Notes: generated from the letters alone by a model not told the origin. A stretch of DNA of 64,000 bases from Mesorhizobium australicum (GCF_900177325.1 NZ_FXBL01000004.1:2232001-2296000), one strand, 5' to 3'. Positions 1 to 9,407 are shown, numbered from the stretch's first letter. Program-made: numbers and translations.

Positions 1-603
1 GGGATCAGCGACAACCACGAGAGCGTCTGCGGTCATTTCTGGGTCGGCTCGACGCGCTACGTGATGAAGGGCACGCGCGGCAACGTGGTGATGCGCTTCA
101 CCGCGCAGGGGATTCCTTATCTGGAATTCAACGTCGTCGGTCTGTTCTCGCTGCCGTCCGAACAGGCCCGCCCGACGCCGACGCTCACCGCCTTCCTCAA
201 GCCCGACCTGGTCACCAACGCCAAGACGACGTTCGAACTCGATTCCATTCCGCTGGTGATGCGCAGCTTCTCGCTCGACCTCGGCAACCAGGTCGAGACG
301 CGATTCCTCGTCGGATCCGAGGGCGTGCTCATCACGGACGCGGCCGAGACCGTGGCCATGCAGGTCGAGGCGGTGCCGCTTTCGACCTTCGATCCCTATG
401 CCGCGGCGGCGAACCAGGACGAGGTGCCGATCGTGATCACTCACGGAACGGTCGCCGGCCGGACCGCCACGCTCGAGATCGACGGCGCGCAGATCCAGCG
501 GCCCTCCGGCTTCGAGAACCAGCAGAACATCCTGGAATGGCCGCTGCGCGCGGTGCCCTTGCCGTCGGCCGGCAACGACCAGTGGGTGCTGACGCTGACT
601 TGA
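1..603 (+). CDS. phage tail tube protein, 5'-truncated by the window edge
   Basis: The frame is open from base 1, so this is the C-terminal 200 residues of a longer protein. The GTG at 61 and ATG at 64 are internal and should not be taken as starts. The remaining sequence is beta-rich, with alternating hydrophobic strands and few charged clusters, as expected of a siphophage tail tube subunit. Its place directly before the tail assembly chaperone and tape measure genes is the standard position of the major tail protein. The assignment rests on this synteny more than on a motif. A hairpin at 621-653 follows the stop codon. Confidence 0.6.
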   Translation, partial: GISDNHESVCGHFWVGSTRYVMKGTRGNVVMRFTAQGIPYLEFNVVGLFSLPSEQARPTPTLTAFLKPDLVTNAKTTFELDSIPLVMRSFSLDLGNQVETRFLVGSEGVLITDAAETVAMQVEAVPLSTFDPYAAAANQDEVPIVITHGTVAGRTATLEIDGAQIQRPSGFENQQNILEWPLRAVPLPSAGNDQWVLTLT

Positions 604-620
604 TTTCGCTCACGGCCGAG

Positions 621-653
621 CGCGCCTGCGGCGCCGGCCTCCGCGCAGGCGCG
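621..653 (+). other. stem-loop between tail tube and chaperone genes
   Basis: Bases 621-630 (CGCGCCTGCG) pair perfectly with 644-653 (CGCAGGCGCG) across a 13-nt loop. No T-run follows, so it is not a classical terminator. It lies between the presumably abundant tail tube mRNA and the low-abundance chaperone mRNA, and could stabilise the upstream message or attenuate transcription. That role is inference. Confidence 0.45.
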
Positions 654-706
654 ACAAAGGCCGCGACGGCCGGTCGGCCTACCGAAAAGGACAGAAAGGA
701 GATCCC

Positions 707-1030
707 GTGTTCAATGTTGACGAGGAACCGACGTTCACCGGCACCGCAAAACTGCCGCCCAGCGTCGGCAAGGAGCCGGAGACCTTCACCGCCGACTTCC
801 GCGCACTGCCGATCGACACGTTCTCGGCGTTCGACTTCTCGAACCCCGACGACGTGAAAGCGATGCTCGAGCAGTCGATCTTCAATCTAGGCGACATCAT
901 CGACGCGAAGAAGCAGCCGGTCCCCTACAGCGAGGAGCTGCGCGCGAGGCTGCTCAACAATCCGATCACCCGCGCAGCGCTGTTTCGCGCCTATGTCGAG
1001 ACGATCGGCGTGGCGTCACGGGGAAACTGA
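707..1030 (+). CDS. phage tail assembly chaperone (lambda gpG-like, frameshift donor)
   Basis: This 107-residue acidic protein starts at GTG 707 behind the purine-rich AGAAAGGAGA at 693-702. It sits between tail tube and tape measure, where siphophages encode the tail assembly chaperone that coats the tape measure during tail assembly. The C-terminal third (FRAYVETIGV and following) is helical. The reading frame ends at TGA 1028-1030, immediately after the heptamer GGGAAAC at 1021-1027. A -1 slip there joins it to the DUF1799-like frame ending at 1428 and gives a fusion of about 240 residues. The family call is from position and architecture; the sequence itself is divergent. Confidence 0.7.
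   Translation: MFNVDEEPTFTGTAKLPPSVGKEPETFTADFRALPIDTFSAFDFSNPDDVKAMLEQSIFNLGDIIDAKKQPVPYSEELRARLLNNPITRAALFRAYVETIGVASRGN
1021..1027 (+). promoter_or_regulatory. putative -1 ribosomal frameshift slippery heptamer
   Basis: Read in the zero frame of the upstream chaperone gene the heptamer is G GGA AAC, the X-XXY-YYZ form that permits simultaneous -1 slippage of both tRNAs. The zero-frame stop TGA follows at once at 1028-1030. The -1 frame is open without interruption from before the heptamer to 1428. The classical lambda G/GT site is GGGAAAG, which differs only in the last base. Confidence 0.7.
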
Positions 1031-1098
1031 TCGCGGCCGCGCAGGCCTGGGCGGCCGGCGGCCTGATCGACGACATCGCCCAGCCAGAGCCGGAAGCC

Positions 1099-1428
1099 GT
1101 GCTCGACGCACGCCGCTGGAAACTGCCCGCGGAAGAGATCGCAGCGTTGCGACTTCATCTTGCCGGCCGCCGCGAGGGCGAGTTCGCCGGCGTCTGGCCG
1201 GACAATGTGGGCGCAGTGACCGCGTTCCTGCTGGCCGCCTCACAATGGCGCACATCGATCAGAATGGATGAAAGGAGGCTGCGCACAGTGTTCGTCGGGC
1301 TCGACTATTCGGGGGCAAAGGTCGCGATCGACGCCGCCGGCATTGTCCTCTCCGGTCCGACCTTCGCCGGCCTGCAGGTGATGGAGATGGCCGCGCGCGA
1401 CGCCCTCAACGGCGAGGCAATGTCATGA
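1099..1428 (+). CDS. DUF1799-like tail protein, probable frameshift extension (gpGT-like T domain)
   Basis: This frame encodes a segment with the pattern GVWPDNVGAVTAFLLAASQW, resembling the DUF1799 family of phage proteins found next to the tape measure gene. It then reads GLDYSGAKVAIDAAGI and LQVMEMAARDAL to the stop at 1428. GTG 1099 is the only reasonable independent start and has no clear ribosome binding site. The frame stays open upstream through 1021 (GKLIAAAQAWAAGGLIDD), so translation by -1 frameshift from the preceding gene is the more likely route. The stop overlaps the tape measure ATG (ATGA at 1425-1428), implying coupling. Only the 1099 coordinate is uncertain. Confidence 0.65.
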   Translation: MLDARRWKLPAEEIAALRLHLAGRREGEFAGVWPDNVGAVTAFLLAASQWRTSIRMDERRLRTVFVGLDYSGAKVAIDAAGIVLSGPTFAGLQVMEMAARDALNGEAMS

Positions 1429-3341
1429 CCTTGCGCATGTCCCTCGTTATCGACGGAGAAGTGTCGGGCGCTCGCCGCGCTGTGCGCGAGACGAAGGACG
1501 ACATCGTCGATCTCGGCAAGACGGCCGAAGAGACCAACAAGAAGCTCGCGCCAGGCAGCACGATCGACTGGGGGCCGAAGGCTGCGGACAGCCTGAAGAA
1601 GATCAAGGACGATGCGCCGGGCGCGGCCGACGCCCTGGCCGATGTCGGCGAGGCCAGCCGCGATGCGAAGCCGGAGATCGACGCTGTCGGATCGGCGGCG
1701 GCGGGCGCTGCGCCGAAGTTCTCCAACCTCAAGACATTGGCCGCCGGCGCTCTGGCGGGTTTTGCGACCGGTCTTGGCGCCGCTGCGATCGCGGCAGGTC
1801 TGTCGGCGGCCGCGGGTGCCGCCGGCGAACTGGCGGCCGAGATATTGTCGAACACGCCGATGATCGAGCGGGACCTCAAGTCCCACGAGCAGCTCGTCCG
1901 CAACATCAAGGGCGCCTATGCGGAGGCCGAGGGCGCCGCCTCGTCCTACGGCAAGAATTCCACCTCGCTGCTACGCTTCCAGGCGCAGCAGGACATCACC
2001 AGGCTGGAGCGCGACCTTGAGGCGGCGCTGGCTGACGCCCAGCGCGGTGCGCTGCATCCGGCTGCGGATCCGCATGGGGGGACGCGTGCTTCGGGTGCCG
2101 CGTACGACCTCATCGCGCAGTTTCGCCAAGAGCTCCAGGAAGGCAAGGCCGATGTCATCGAATTCCGCAACGAGCTCGGCAAGATCGGCGAAAGCCTTCC
2201 GGCCGGAGATTCGCAACGCGGGCTGATCGAGCAGATCGTCGGGCAGACCGAAACGGCGGCGCAGCTGCAGTCGGAACTGGAGCGCGCCCGCGACCTGCTG
2301 CAGGGTCTCCAAGGCGACGCGGACGCTGCGGCGACGGCGCTCGGCGGCTCGGCCGATAAGTATCGCGGGCTGGGCGAAGCCAGCGGCGCTGCCGCTCCGC
2401 CCCTCGGCGAAGCGGCCGGCGGGATCCGGGCGGGCGGCGACGCCGCAGCGGCCGCCAATCCGCACCTCGCCGAGACGGAGCGGCTGCTGCGCGCCATCGC
2501 CGGTCTGCCGAGCCCGGCGCGCCAGGCGGTCACGCCGGTGACGGCTGGCCGCGCCTTCGCCGCGGGCGGCTACACCGGCGACGGACCGGCCAGCGAGGTC
2601 GCCGGCTTCGTACACGGCAGGGAATTCGTGTTCGACGCGGCGTCGACCGCCGCGATCGGCGTCGGCAATCTGGAGGCGATCCGGCGCGGCGTGCGTGGCT
2701 ATGCAGCCGGCGGTTATGTAGGTTCCACCTCCGCCGGCACCGGGGCGAGTTGGCTCGGGATCGGCTGGGGCGGCCTGAGCCTGGACGACCTGGAGGACGC
2801 GCTCCAGGACCTGCGCGGCGCTGCGATCGGCCTCGCCAAGGCGTTGCTGTCGGGCGAAGATCCGATGGAGGCCCTCGCACAGGCGGCGCTGTCGCTGGCG
2901 GACAAGCTGGCGAACGCGGCGCTGAACGAGTTCGGCGACTATCTGTTCGGCAAGGCCGGAGAAGGCCTGAGCGGCATTTTCGGCAACGCGCTGAGCTGGC
3001 TGTTCGGCGGCAATGTGACCGCCGGCCTCTGGCACTCCGGCGGCACGATCGGCGCCGCTCCCGCCGCGTCCCGGTCGGTGCCGGCGTCGCTGTTCGCCGC
3101 CGCGCCGCGCCTGCATGGCGGCGGCATGATCCGGGCGGGAGAGAGGCCGGCCATCCTGATGGAAGGAGAGGAGGTCGGCTGGCCCGATCAGCTCGCCCGC
3201 AAATATGGCGGCGACCGCGGGGGACAGACGGTCAACAATTTCTATGTCGAGACACCGACGCCGCGCGCCTTCGCCGAAAGCCGCGCCACCGTCGCCCGCG
3301 GCGCCTCCCGCCTCGTCAACCGGCTGGGGCGCTACTCATGA
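1425..3341 (+). CDS. phage tail tape measure protein
   Basis: This protein of 638 residues is rich in Ala and Gly. Charged helical stretches that could form coiled coils lie at about residues 10-90 and 150-300. A hydrophobic Ala/Gly segment lies at about 105-140 (LAAGALAGFATGLGAAAIAA). The C-terminal third resembles lambda-family tape measure ends: a GYTGDGPASEVAGFVHGREF motif near 385-405 and later GGGMIRAGERPAILMEGEE. The family sets tail length and is ejected through the tube with the DNA. ATG 1425 overlaps the previous stop. At 638 residues it is more than three times the length of the GTA tape measure at 44332-44898. A 184-bp GC-rich spacer without a gene follows. Confidence 0.85.
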   Translation: MTLRMSLVIDGEVSGARRAVRETKDDIVDLGKTAEETNKKLAPGSTIDWGPKAADSLKKIKDDAPGAADALADVGEASRDAKPEIDAVGSAAAGAAPKFSNLKTLAAGALAGFATGLGAAAIAAGLSAAAGAAGELAAEILSNTPMIERDLKSHEQLVRNIKGAYAEAEGAASSYGKNSTSLLRFQAQQDITRLERDLEAALADAQRGALHPAADPHGGTRASGAAYDLIAQFRQELQEGKADVIEFRNELGKIGESLPAGDSQRGLIEQIVGQTETAAQLQSELERARDLLQGLQGDADAAATALGGSADKYRGLGEASGAAAPPLGEAAGGIRAGGDAAAAANPHLAETERLLRAIAGLPSPARQAVTPVTAGRAFAAGGYTGDGPASEVAGFVHGREFVFDAASTAAIGVGNLEAIRRGVRGYAAGGYVGSTSAGTGASWLGIGWGGLSLDDLEDALQDLRGAAIGLAKALLSGEDPMEALAQAALSLADKLANAALNEFGDYLFGKAGEGLSGIFGNALSWLFGGNVTAGLWHSGGTIGAAPAASRSVPASLFAAAPRLHGGGMIRAGERPAILMEGEEVGWPDQLARKYGGDRGGQTVNNFYVETPTPRAFAESRATVARGASRLVNRLGRYS

Positions 3342-3525
3342 TGGCGCTCACGGGCCGCACCGCTCGCGTTGCTCGCTGGCCCTCCGCGGGGGCGGCGAAC
3401 GATCGCCGGCGCGCGGTCGCGCGCTTGCCGCACCGCTTTTGCAGGCCGCAAGCGCGGCCCGGCCGTCGTCGGCCGCCTCGTCCGGAGCGCAGGCCCGAAG
3501 GCCCGCTCGCGCGTGAGGACAAATC

Positions 3526-4158
3526 ATGACAACCGCCTTCATGGACGACGCGATCTTTCCGCTCCATGTCAGCCTAGGCTCGCCTGGCGGTCCTGACTGG
3601 CCGGCCGAGATCGTCGAGCTCGCCTCGGGCCGCGAGGAGCGCAATACGTCCTGGTCGGCGCCGTTGAGGACGTACGATGCGCGCTTCGGCGTGCGCACGC
3701 CGGCGGAGCTCTACGAGGTCCTGTCGCTCTATCACGTGGCGCTCGGCCGCTTGCGCGGATTCCGCTTCCGCGACTGGACCGATTATCGCTCCGGCGCGCC
3801 GAACCAGCAGCCGACGGCCACGGACCAGGCGCTGGGCATCGGCGACGGTGCGACCACTGTCTTCCAGCTCGTCAAGCGCTACGGCTTCGCGGGCGAGTAT
3901 TTCGACAGGCGCATCACCCGGCCCTACGGCACGCTGCTGATCGCGGTCGACGGGGCGCCGATGGTCTCGGGCTGGTCGCTCGACGTCACGACCGGCACCG
4001 TGACGTTCGACGATCCCCCGGCCGACGAGGCCGTGCTGACATGGGGCGGCCAGTTCCATGTGCCGGTGCGGTTCGACTGCAAGCTCGACCAGATCTCGCT
4101 GCGCTCTGCCGCGATCGGCGACATTCCGTCGATCTTCCTGAAGGAGCTGAGGGAATGA
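3526..4158 (+). CDS. DUF2460 distal tail protein (GTA ORF12-like)
   Basis: This 210-residue protein has the TIGR02217/DUF2460 pattern. The N-terminus places a target segment (DDAIFPLHVSLGSPGGPDW), followed by EIVELASGREERNTSW, a central FRFRDWTDY and a C-terminal FHVPVRFDCKLDQI. In gene transfer agents and related siphophages this protein is the distal tail component joining the tube to the baseplate hub. It is paralogous to the protein at 45066-45716, which shares the SGRE-RN and FRFRD motifs. ATG 3526 has GAGGA at 3514-3518 upstream. Its stop overlaps the next ATG (AATGA at 4154-4158), starting a tightly coupled block to 10585. Confidence 0.9.
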   Translation: MTTAFMDDAIFPLHVSLGSPGGPDWPAEIVELASGREERNTSWSAPLRTYDARFGVRTPAELYEVLSLYHVALGRLRGFRFRDWTDYRSGAPNQQPTATDQALGIGDGATTVFQLVKRYGFAGEYFDRRITRPYGTLLIAVDGAPMVSGWSLDVTTGTVTFDDPPADEAVLTWGGQFHVPVRFDCKLDQISLRSAAIGDIPSIFLKELRE

Positions 4159-5066
4159 AAACGCTTCCGTCCGGCCTTGCCGCGTCGGTGGCCTCCGGCG
4201 TCACGACGTTGTGCACCTGCTTTCGTGTGACTCGGCGCGACGGCGCGGTGTTCGGCTTCACCGACCACGACCGCGCTTTGGCGTTCGAAGGCGTCGATTT
4301 CGAACCCGGCACCGGGTTCACCGGCTCCGACGTGTCGGCATCCATCGGCCTCGCCGTCGACACGATGGAGGTGGACGGCGCGCTGTCCTCGGACGCGATC
4401 ACCGAGGACGATCTGGCGGCAAAGCGCTGGGACGGCGCGGCGGTGACCGTGTGGCGGGTCGACTGGAGCGACGTTTCCGATCGCGTCGTTGTCCTCTCCG
4501 GCACGCTCGGCGAGATCGAGCGCGGGCCGGTCGCACACCACACCGAGCTGCGCAGCCTGGCGCATGCCCTCAACCAGCCGACCGGCCGGATCTACGGCGC
4601 CACCTGCGACGCAGACCTGGGCGACAGCCGCTGCGGCGTCGACCTTGGCGCGCCGGCCTATTCCGACACGGGCTCGGTGGCGTCGAGCTCGTCCAGGAAT
4701 GCGTTCACGACGGCCGGACTGGGTTCCTTTGCCGCCGATTGGTGCCGGCGCGGCAAGCTGACTTGGACAAGCGGGGCGAATGAGGGGCTGATCGTCGAGG
4801 TCAAGCGGCATCTGACGCTCTCCGGCGCGCGCGCGATCGAGCTCTCGGAGGAAATGCCGTTCGATATCGAGGCCGGAGACGGCTTCGCGATCGAGGCCGG
4901 CTGCGACAAGACGATCGCCACCTGCGCCGCCAAGTTCGACAACGTCGTCAACTTCCGCGGCTACCCGCACATGCCAGGCAACGACTGGATCATGTCCTAT
5001 CCCAACCGGGACGACGGCAATGACGGCGGCAGCCGGCTGCGCGATGGAGGCCTCTTTGCGACGTGA
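4155..5066 (+). CDS. DUF2163 phage tail protein (BR0599 family, GTA ORF13-like)
   Basis: This protein of 303 residues starts at ATG 4155, which overlaps the preceding TGA. Family features visible are TTLCTCFRVTRRDG then FGFTDHDRAL near the N-terminus, a cysteine-containing centre (ATCDADLGDSRCGVDL) and the C-terminal CDKTIATCAAKFDNVVNFRGYPHMPGND. In GTAs this hub component has an N-terminal part plus a C-terminal beta domain with conserved cysteines. It is paralogous to 45713-46597, which keeps the FTDHDR and PHMPGND motifs. The last 23 bases overlap the peptidase gene. Confidence 0.9.
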   Translation: MKTLPSGLAASVASGVTTLCTCFRVTRRDGAVFGFTDHDRALAFEGVDFEPGTGFTGSDVSASIGLAVDTMEVDGALSSDAITEDDLAAKRWDGAAVTVWRVDWSDVSDRVVVLSGTLGEIERGPVAHHTELRSLAHALNQPTGRIYGATCDADLGDSRCGVDLGAPAYSDTGSVASSSSRNAFTTAGLGSFAADWCRRGKLTWTSGANEGLIVEVKRHLTLSGARAIELSEEMPFDIEAGDGFAIEAGCDKTIATCAAKFDNVVNFRGYPHMPGNDWIMSYPNRDDGNDGGSRLRDGGLFAT

Positions 5067-5484
5067 CCTTATCGTCGCCGCGGCGCGGCGCTGGATCGAC
5101 ACGCCCTATGTGCACGGCCAGTCGGCCTGGATGGCGGGGTGCGACTGCCTCGGGCTGGTGCGCGGCGTCTGGCGCGACCTCTATGGCAGCGAGCCGGAGC
5201 TGCCGCCGGTCTATACCGCGGACTGGGCCGAGATCGGCGGCCGGGAAGACCTGCTGTCGGCCGCGCGGCGCAACCTCGCCGAGATCCCGCTCGCCGAAGC
5301 TGCCGCGGGATCGGTTCTGCTCTTCCGCTGGCGGCCAGGCCTTCCTGCCAAGCACTGCGGCATCCTGTCGGCGCCCGGCCGAATGATCCATGCCTATGAC
5401 AGGCGCCGCGTCCACGAGATCGCGCTGCCGGCCGGCTGGCGGCGCAGGATCGCCGCCGCCTTCGACTTCCCGGGGGCGAACTGA
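5044..5484 (+). CDS. phage NlpC/P60 cell-wall peptidase (GTA ORF14-like)
   Basis: From ATG 5044 this is a 146-residue NlpC/P60 protein of the phage type (TIGR02219). The catalytic cysteine lies in GCDCLGLVRGVW. The active-site histidine region is probably KHCGIL, with a second histidine in MIHAYD. The enzyme cleaves peptidoglycan peptides, so it probably opens the wall when the tail docks. An ATG at 5020 in the same frame would add eight residues; 5044 was preferred because homologues have short leaders before the first helix. It overlaps both neighbours (ATGA at 5481-5486 with the hub gene). Its GTA paralogue is at 46594-47031. Confidence 0.9.
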   Translation: MEASLRRDLIVAAARRWIDTPYVHGQSAWMAGCDCLGLVRGVWRDLYGSEPELPPVYTADWAEIGGREDLLSAARRNLAEIPLAEAAAGSVLLFRWRPGLPAKHCGILSAPGRMIHAYDRRRVHEIALPAGWRRRIAAAFDFPGAN

Positions 5485-8400
5485 TGGCAACGCTCGTCTT
5501 CGGCCTCGTCGGCAAGTGGATCGGCGGCTCGCTGCTCGGCGCGCTGGGCACCATCGCCGGCCGCGTCGTCGACCAGATGCTGTTCTCGCCGACCATCAAG
5601 CGGGAGGGGCCGCGGTTGTCGGACCTCACCTTCTCGGCATCGACCGAGGGCGCACCGGTGCCGCGCGTGTGGGGGCGCATGCGGATCTCGACACAAGTGA
5701 TCTGGGCGACCCGCTACAAGGAGGAGAAGAAGACGACGACCTCCGGCGGCAAGGGCGGGCCGCGCGTCAAGACGACCGAGTATCTCTATTCCGTCTCGAT
5801 GGCCGTGGGCCTGTGCGAGGGCGAAATCGCGGGCGTGGGACGAGTCTGGGCGGACGGCAAGGTCATCCGGCTCGACGACTACAACCACCGCGTTCATCTC
5901 GGCACCGAGGACCAGGAGCCGGATCCGCTGATCGCCGAGATCGAGGGCGAGGACCGGACGCCGGCCTTCCGCGGCACCGCCTATCTCGTCTTCGAGGATA
6001 TGCCGCTGGAGAAGTTCGGCAACCGGGCGCCGCAGATCACGGTCGAGGTGATCCGCAGGCCCGCCGAGGGCGCAGCACTCGAAGACATGATGCGTGCCGT
6101 CACTCTCATCCCGGGCACGACCGAATTCGGCTATGCAACGACGCCGGTGTTCCTGTCGGAGGTGGACACCGAACTCGACGACGCGATCGGCGAGAACCAG
6201 ACGGCGTCGAACGCCGCGACGGACCTGGTCATCTCGCTCGACCGCCTGCAGGCGGAGGCCCCGGCCGTCCAGGCGGTGGCCCTCGTGGTGGCCTGGCACG
6301 GCACGGACCTGCGCTGCGGCGAATGCGAGATCCGGCCGAAGGTCGAGGCTACCGGCCGAAACACCAAGCCGTTCGAATGGCGCGTCGCGGACGTGACGCG
6401 CGGCACGGCCCTGGTCGTCAGCCAGTATGGCGGGAGCCCGGCGGCCGGGGGGGCGCCCTCGGACCGCAGCGTCTACGAGGCGATCGTCGAGCTGAAAGGG
6501 CGCGGTTTCGAGGTGACGCTCTATCCGTTCATGCTGATGGACATCCCGGCAGGCAACGAGCTGCCGGATCCTTATGGCGGCGATGAGCAGGCGGCCTTTC
6601 CGTGGCGCGGCCGCATCACCTGCCATCCCGCGCCCGGCGAGCCCGGCACGGCGGACAAGACGTCCGCGGCGGCCGATCAGGTTGCCGCCTTCTTCGGCAC
6701 GGCGTCGGCCGCCGACTTCGGCTGGAATGCGGCGCAGAAATGCGTCACCTATTCCGGCCCCGACGAATGGTCGTTCCGGCGGCACATCCTGCACCTGGCG
6801 GCGATCGCGGCGGCGAGCGGAGGATTGTTCGGCGGCGATCCGCTTGTCATCGATCGCTTCCTGATCGGCTCGGAAATGGTCGGGCTCACCTCGGTCCGGT
6901 CATCGTCGTCAAGCTATCCGGCCGTCGCCCAACTGATCGACCTGGCGGCCGAGGTCCGGGAACTTCTCGGCGAGGACACTCTCATCGGTTACGCGGCCGA
7001 CTGGAGCGAATATCACAGCCACCGGCCCGCCGACGGCTCGGGCGACGTCTTCTTCAATCTCGATCCGCTGTGGTCGGACGACGAGATCGACTTCATCGGC
7101 ATCGACAATTATCTGCCGCTCGCCGACTGGCGCGACGACCCCGTCCATCTCGACAAGACCGCCGGCGCGGCCTCTATCTACGACCTCGACTATCTCAGGT
7201 CGAACGTGGAAGGGGGCGAGTATTTCGACTGGTACTATACCGACCAGACGGCCCGTGACGCACAGGACCGGACGCCGATCGTGGACGGCGCGGAAGGCAA
7301 GCACTGGGTGTTTCGCCAGAAGGACTTCCGGGCCTGGTGGAGCGAAGCACACCATGACCGGCCGGCCGGCGTGGAAGCCGGCAGCCCGACCGCATGGGCT
7401 CCGCAGTCCAAGCCGATCGTCTTCACCGAGCTCGGCTGTCCGGCCGTCGACAAGGGCGCCAACCAGCCCAACGTCTTCGTCGACCCGAAGTCCTCGGAAA
7501 GCCATCTGCCGTACTATTCGCGCGGCCGTCGCGACGACCGGATGCAGCGTGCCTATCTGGAGGCGGTGTTGTCGTACTGGAGCGACGACGCGAACAATCC
7601 CGCTTCCGGCGAATATGACGGCAGGATGGTCGACGTCGACCATATCCACCTGTGGACCTGGGATGCACGGCCCTGGCCAGAATTCCCCCAATTCGCCAGT
7701 CTCTGGGCCGATGCGGCGAACTGGCGGCTCGGCCACTGGCTGTCGGGCCGTCTCGGCGCCGTCAGTCTCAGGGATGTCGTCGCCGACATCGGCGGCGGCT
7801 ACGGCGTCGAACTCGACACGGGCCGCTTGGCGGGCCTGGTCTCCGGCTACCAGCTCGACCAGGTGATGACGGCGCGCAGCGCGCTCGAACCGCTGGCGCG
7901 CACTTACTTCTTCGACGCCTATGAATCAGGGGAGACCCTGCGCTTCCGGCATCGCGGCGAGACCCCGGCCGCGAGTTTCGCGCGCGCCGATCTCGTGGTG
8001 CGCGACAATGGCGACTTCGCCCTGACGCGCGCGCAGGAAAGCGAGTTGCCGCGCGGCGTGGACTTCAGCTTCTACCTTCCCGAGGCGGACTACCGGCAAG
8101 CGGCCGTCCGTTCTCGCCGGCTGGCGGGCGCGTCCAGGTCGATCGAGCAGGAAGGGGCGGCGATCGCCTTCTCCGAAGGCCGGGCGGGCGCGATTGCCGA
8201 CACGCTCCTGTTCGAGGCGCACGCGGCACGAGAGAGGGCAGAGTTCACCTTGCCGCCGAGCGCGCTCGCCCTCGATGCCGGCGACGCCGTCGCACTGACG
8301 GTCCCCGCGGGCGGCGGAGCGCGGAAGGTGAACCTCAAGCTTGGCGTCGTCGGGCTCGACCGGGCGCGGACCGCCTCAGGCACCCGCGAAGACGCCTCGG

Positions 8401-9407
8401 TCTACGACCAGGACGACGGACCGGAAACGCCGCGGGCGCTGACCCGGCCTAAGGCGACCCCGCCGCCTGTGTTCCGCTTCCTCGACATTCCGCTGCTGCG
8501 CGATGCCGAGGCGGCGACCGCGCATGCGCCGCGCGTCGCGGCCTGGTCTTCGCCCTGGCAGTCGGTCAGCCTATTTCGCGCTGCCGCCGAAGGCGCATCG
8601 CTAGGCCTCGACACCGAGATCTCCGATCGGGCGGACATGGGCAAGCTGGCGCAGGCATTCTACCGCGGTCCGCTCTGGATCTGGGACGAGGGCAACGATT
8701 TGGTGGTCGACGTGGCCGCCGGCGTGACGCTCGCCTCTGCCACGGAGATCGACGTGCTTTCCGGCGCGAACACTGGGGCGGTGCATACCGGGTCGGACCG
8801 ATGGGAAATCCTGCAGTGGCGGACGGCGGAGCTGATCGCGACACGCAGATATCGGCTGACCGGGCTCCTGCGCGGGCAGCGCGGATCCGACGCCGACATG
8901 GTGGACGAGGTGCCGATCGGTGCTGCTTTCGTCGTGCTCGACGTGGCAGTTACCGCGACCGGCTTGCCGGCGGCACTGGCGCTGCAACCGAACTACTGGC
9001 GCTGGGGACCGGCCGGAAAGGCCTCGACCGACGCACTCTACGAGGGGGCTACCAAGACCTTCGCCGCTGTCGGCCTGCGCCCGCTGTCGCCTGTCCATCT
9101 CGGTGCGTCGTGGGAGACGGACGGCGACATCCAGATCGGCTGGACGAGGCGCACCCGCATCGGCGGCGACGGCTGGGAACAGGTCGAGGTGCCGCTCGGC
9201 GAGGAGAGCGAGACCTATGAGGTCGAGATCCTCGATACGGCCGGCGCCAGCGTCGTGCGCACGGTCAGCGGCCTTGGCGCGCCGGCATGGCTCTACACGG
9301 TCGCGGACCAGACCGCCGACCACGGGGCGCCGCTCACCTCGATCAGGTTCCGCGTCTACCAGATGAGCGCCACGATCGGCCGTGGCGCGATGGCGGAGTA
9401 TCCCTGA
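5484..9407 (+). CDS. baseplate multidomain hub protein with TIM-barrel-like domain (GTA ORF15-like)
   Basis: This very large tail-tip protein has 1307 residues. The N-terminus has a Gly-rich hydrophobic segment and an REGPRLSDL motif, as in GTA ORF15. A glycoside-hydrolase-like TIM barrel spans roughly residues 430-760, with YAADWSEY, FIGIDNYLPL and FTELGCPAVDKGANQPN. A phage tail domain follows at about 800-1000, and the C-terminus carries LLRGQRGSD and repeated beta domains. In RcGTA the equivalent hub contacts the cell surface and guides the DNA channel. The paralogue at 47034-50915 is nearly the same length (1293) and shares these landmarks in order. It is translationally coupled at both ends. 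Confidence 0.92.
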   Translation: MATLVFGLVGKWIGGSLLGALGTIAGRVVDQMLFSPTIKREGPRLSDLTFSASTEGAPVPRVWGRMRISTQVIWATRYKEEKKTTTSGGKGGPRVKTTEYLYSVSMAVGLCEGEIAGVGRVWADGKVIRLDDYNHRVHLGTEDQEPDPLIAEIEGEDRTPAFRGTAYLVFEDMPLEKFGNRAPQITVEVIRRPAEGAALEDMMRAVTLIPGTTEFGYATTPVFLSEVDTELDDAIGENQTASNAATDLVISLDRLQAEAPAVQAVALVVAWHGTDLRCGECEIRPKVEATGRNTKPFEWRVADVTRGTALVVSQYGGSPAAGGAPSDRSVYEAIVELKGRGFEVTLYPFMLMDIPAGNELPDPYGGDEQAAFPWRGRITCHPAPGEPGTADKTSAAADQVAAFFGTASAADFGWNAAQKCVTYSGPDEWSFRRHILHLAAIAAASGGLFGGDPLVIDRFLIGSEMVGLTSVRSSSSSYPAVAQLIDLAAEVRELLGEDTLIGYAADWSEYHSHRPADGSGDVFFNLDPLWSDDEIDFIGIDNYLPLADWRDDPVHLDKTAGAASIYDLDYLRSNVEGGEYFDWYYTDQTARDAQDRTPIVDGAEGKHWVFRQKDFRAWWSEAHHDRPAGVEAGSPTAWAPQSKPIVFTELGCPAVDKGANQPNVFVDPKSSESHLPYYSRGRRDDRMQRAYLEAVLSYWSDDANNPASGEYDGRMVDVDHIHLWTWDARPWPEFPQFASLWADAANWRLGHWLSGRLGAVSLRDVVADIGGGYGVELDTGRLAGLVSGYQLDQVMTARSALEPLARTYFFDAYESGETLRFRHRGETPAASFARADLVVRDNGDFALTRAQESELPRGVDFSFYLPEADYRQAAVRSRRLAGASRSIEQEGAAIAFSEGRAGAIADTLLFEAHAARERAEFTLPPSALALDAGDAVALTVPAGGGARKVNLKLGVVGLDRARTASGTREDASVYDQDDGPETPRALTRPKATPPPVFRFLDIPLLRDAEAATAHAPRVAAWSSPWQSVSLFRAAAEGASLGLDTEISDRADMGKLAQAFYRGPLWIWDEGNDLVVDVAAGVTLASATEIDVLSGANTGAVHTGSDRWEILQWRTAELIATRRYRLTGLLRGQRGSDADMVDEVPIGAAFVVLDVAVTATGLPAALALQPNYWRWGPAGKASTDALYEGATKTFAAVGLRPLSPVHLGASWETDGDIQIGWTRRTRIGGDGWEQVEVPLGEESETYEVEILDTAGASVVRTVSGLGAPAWLYTVADQTADHGAPLTSIRFRVYQMSATIGRGAMAEYP

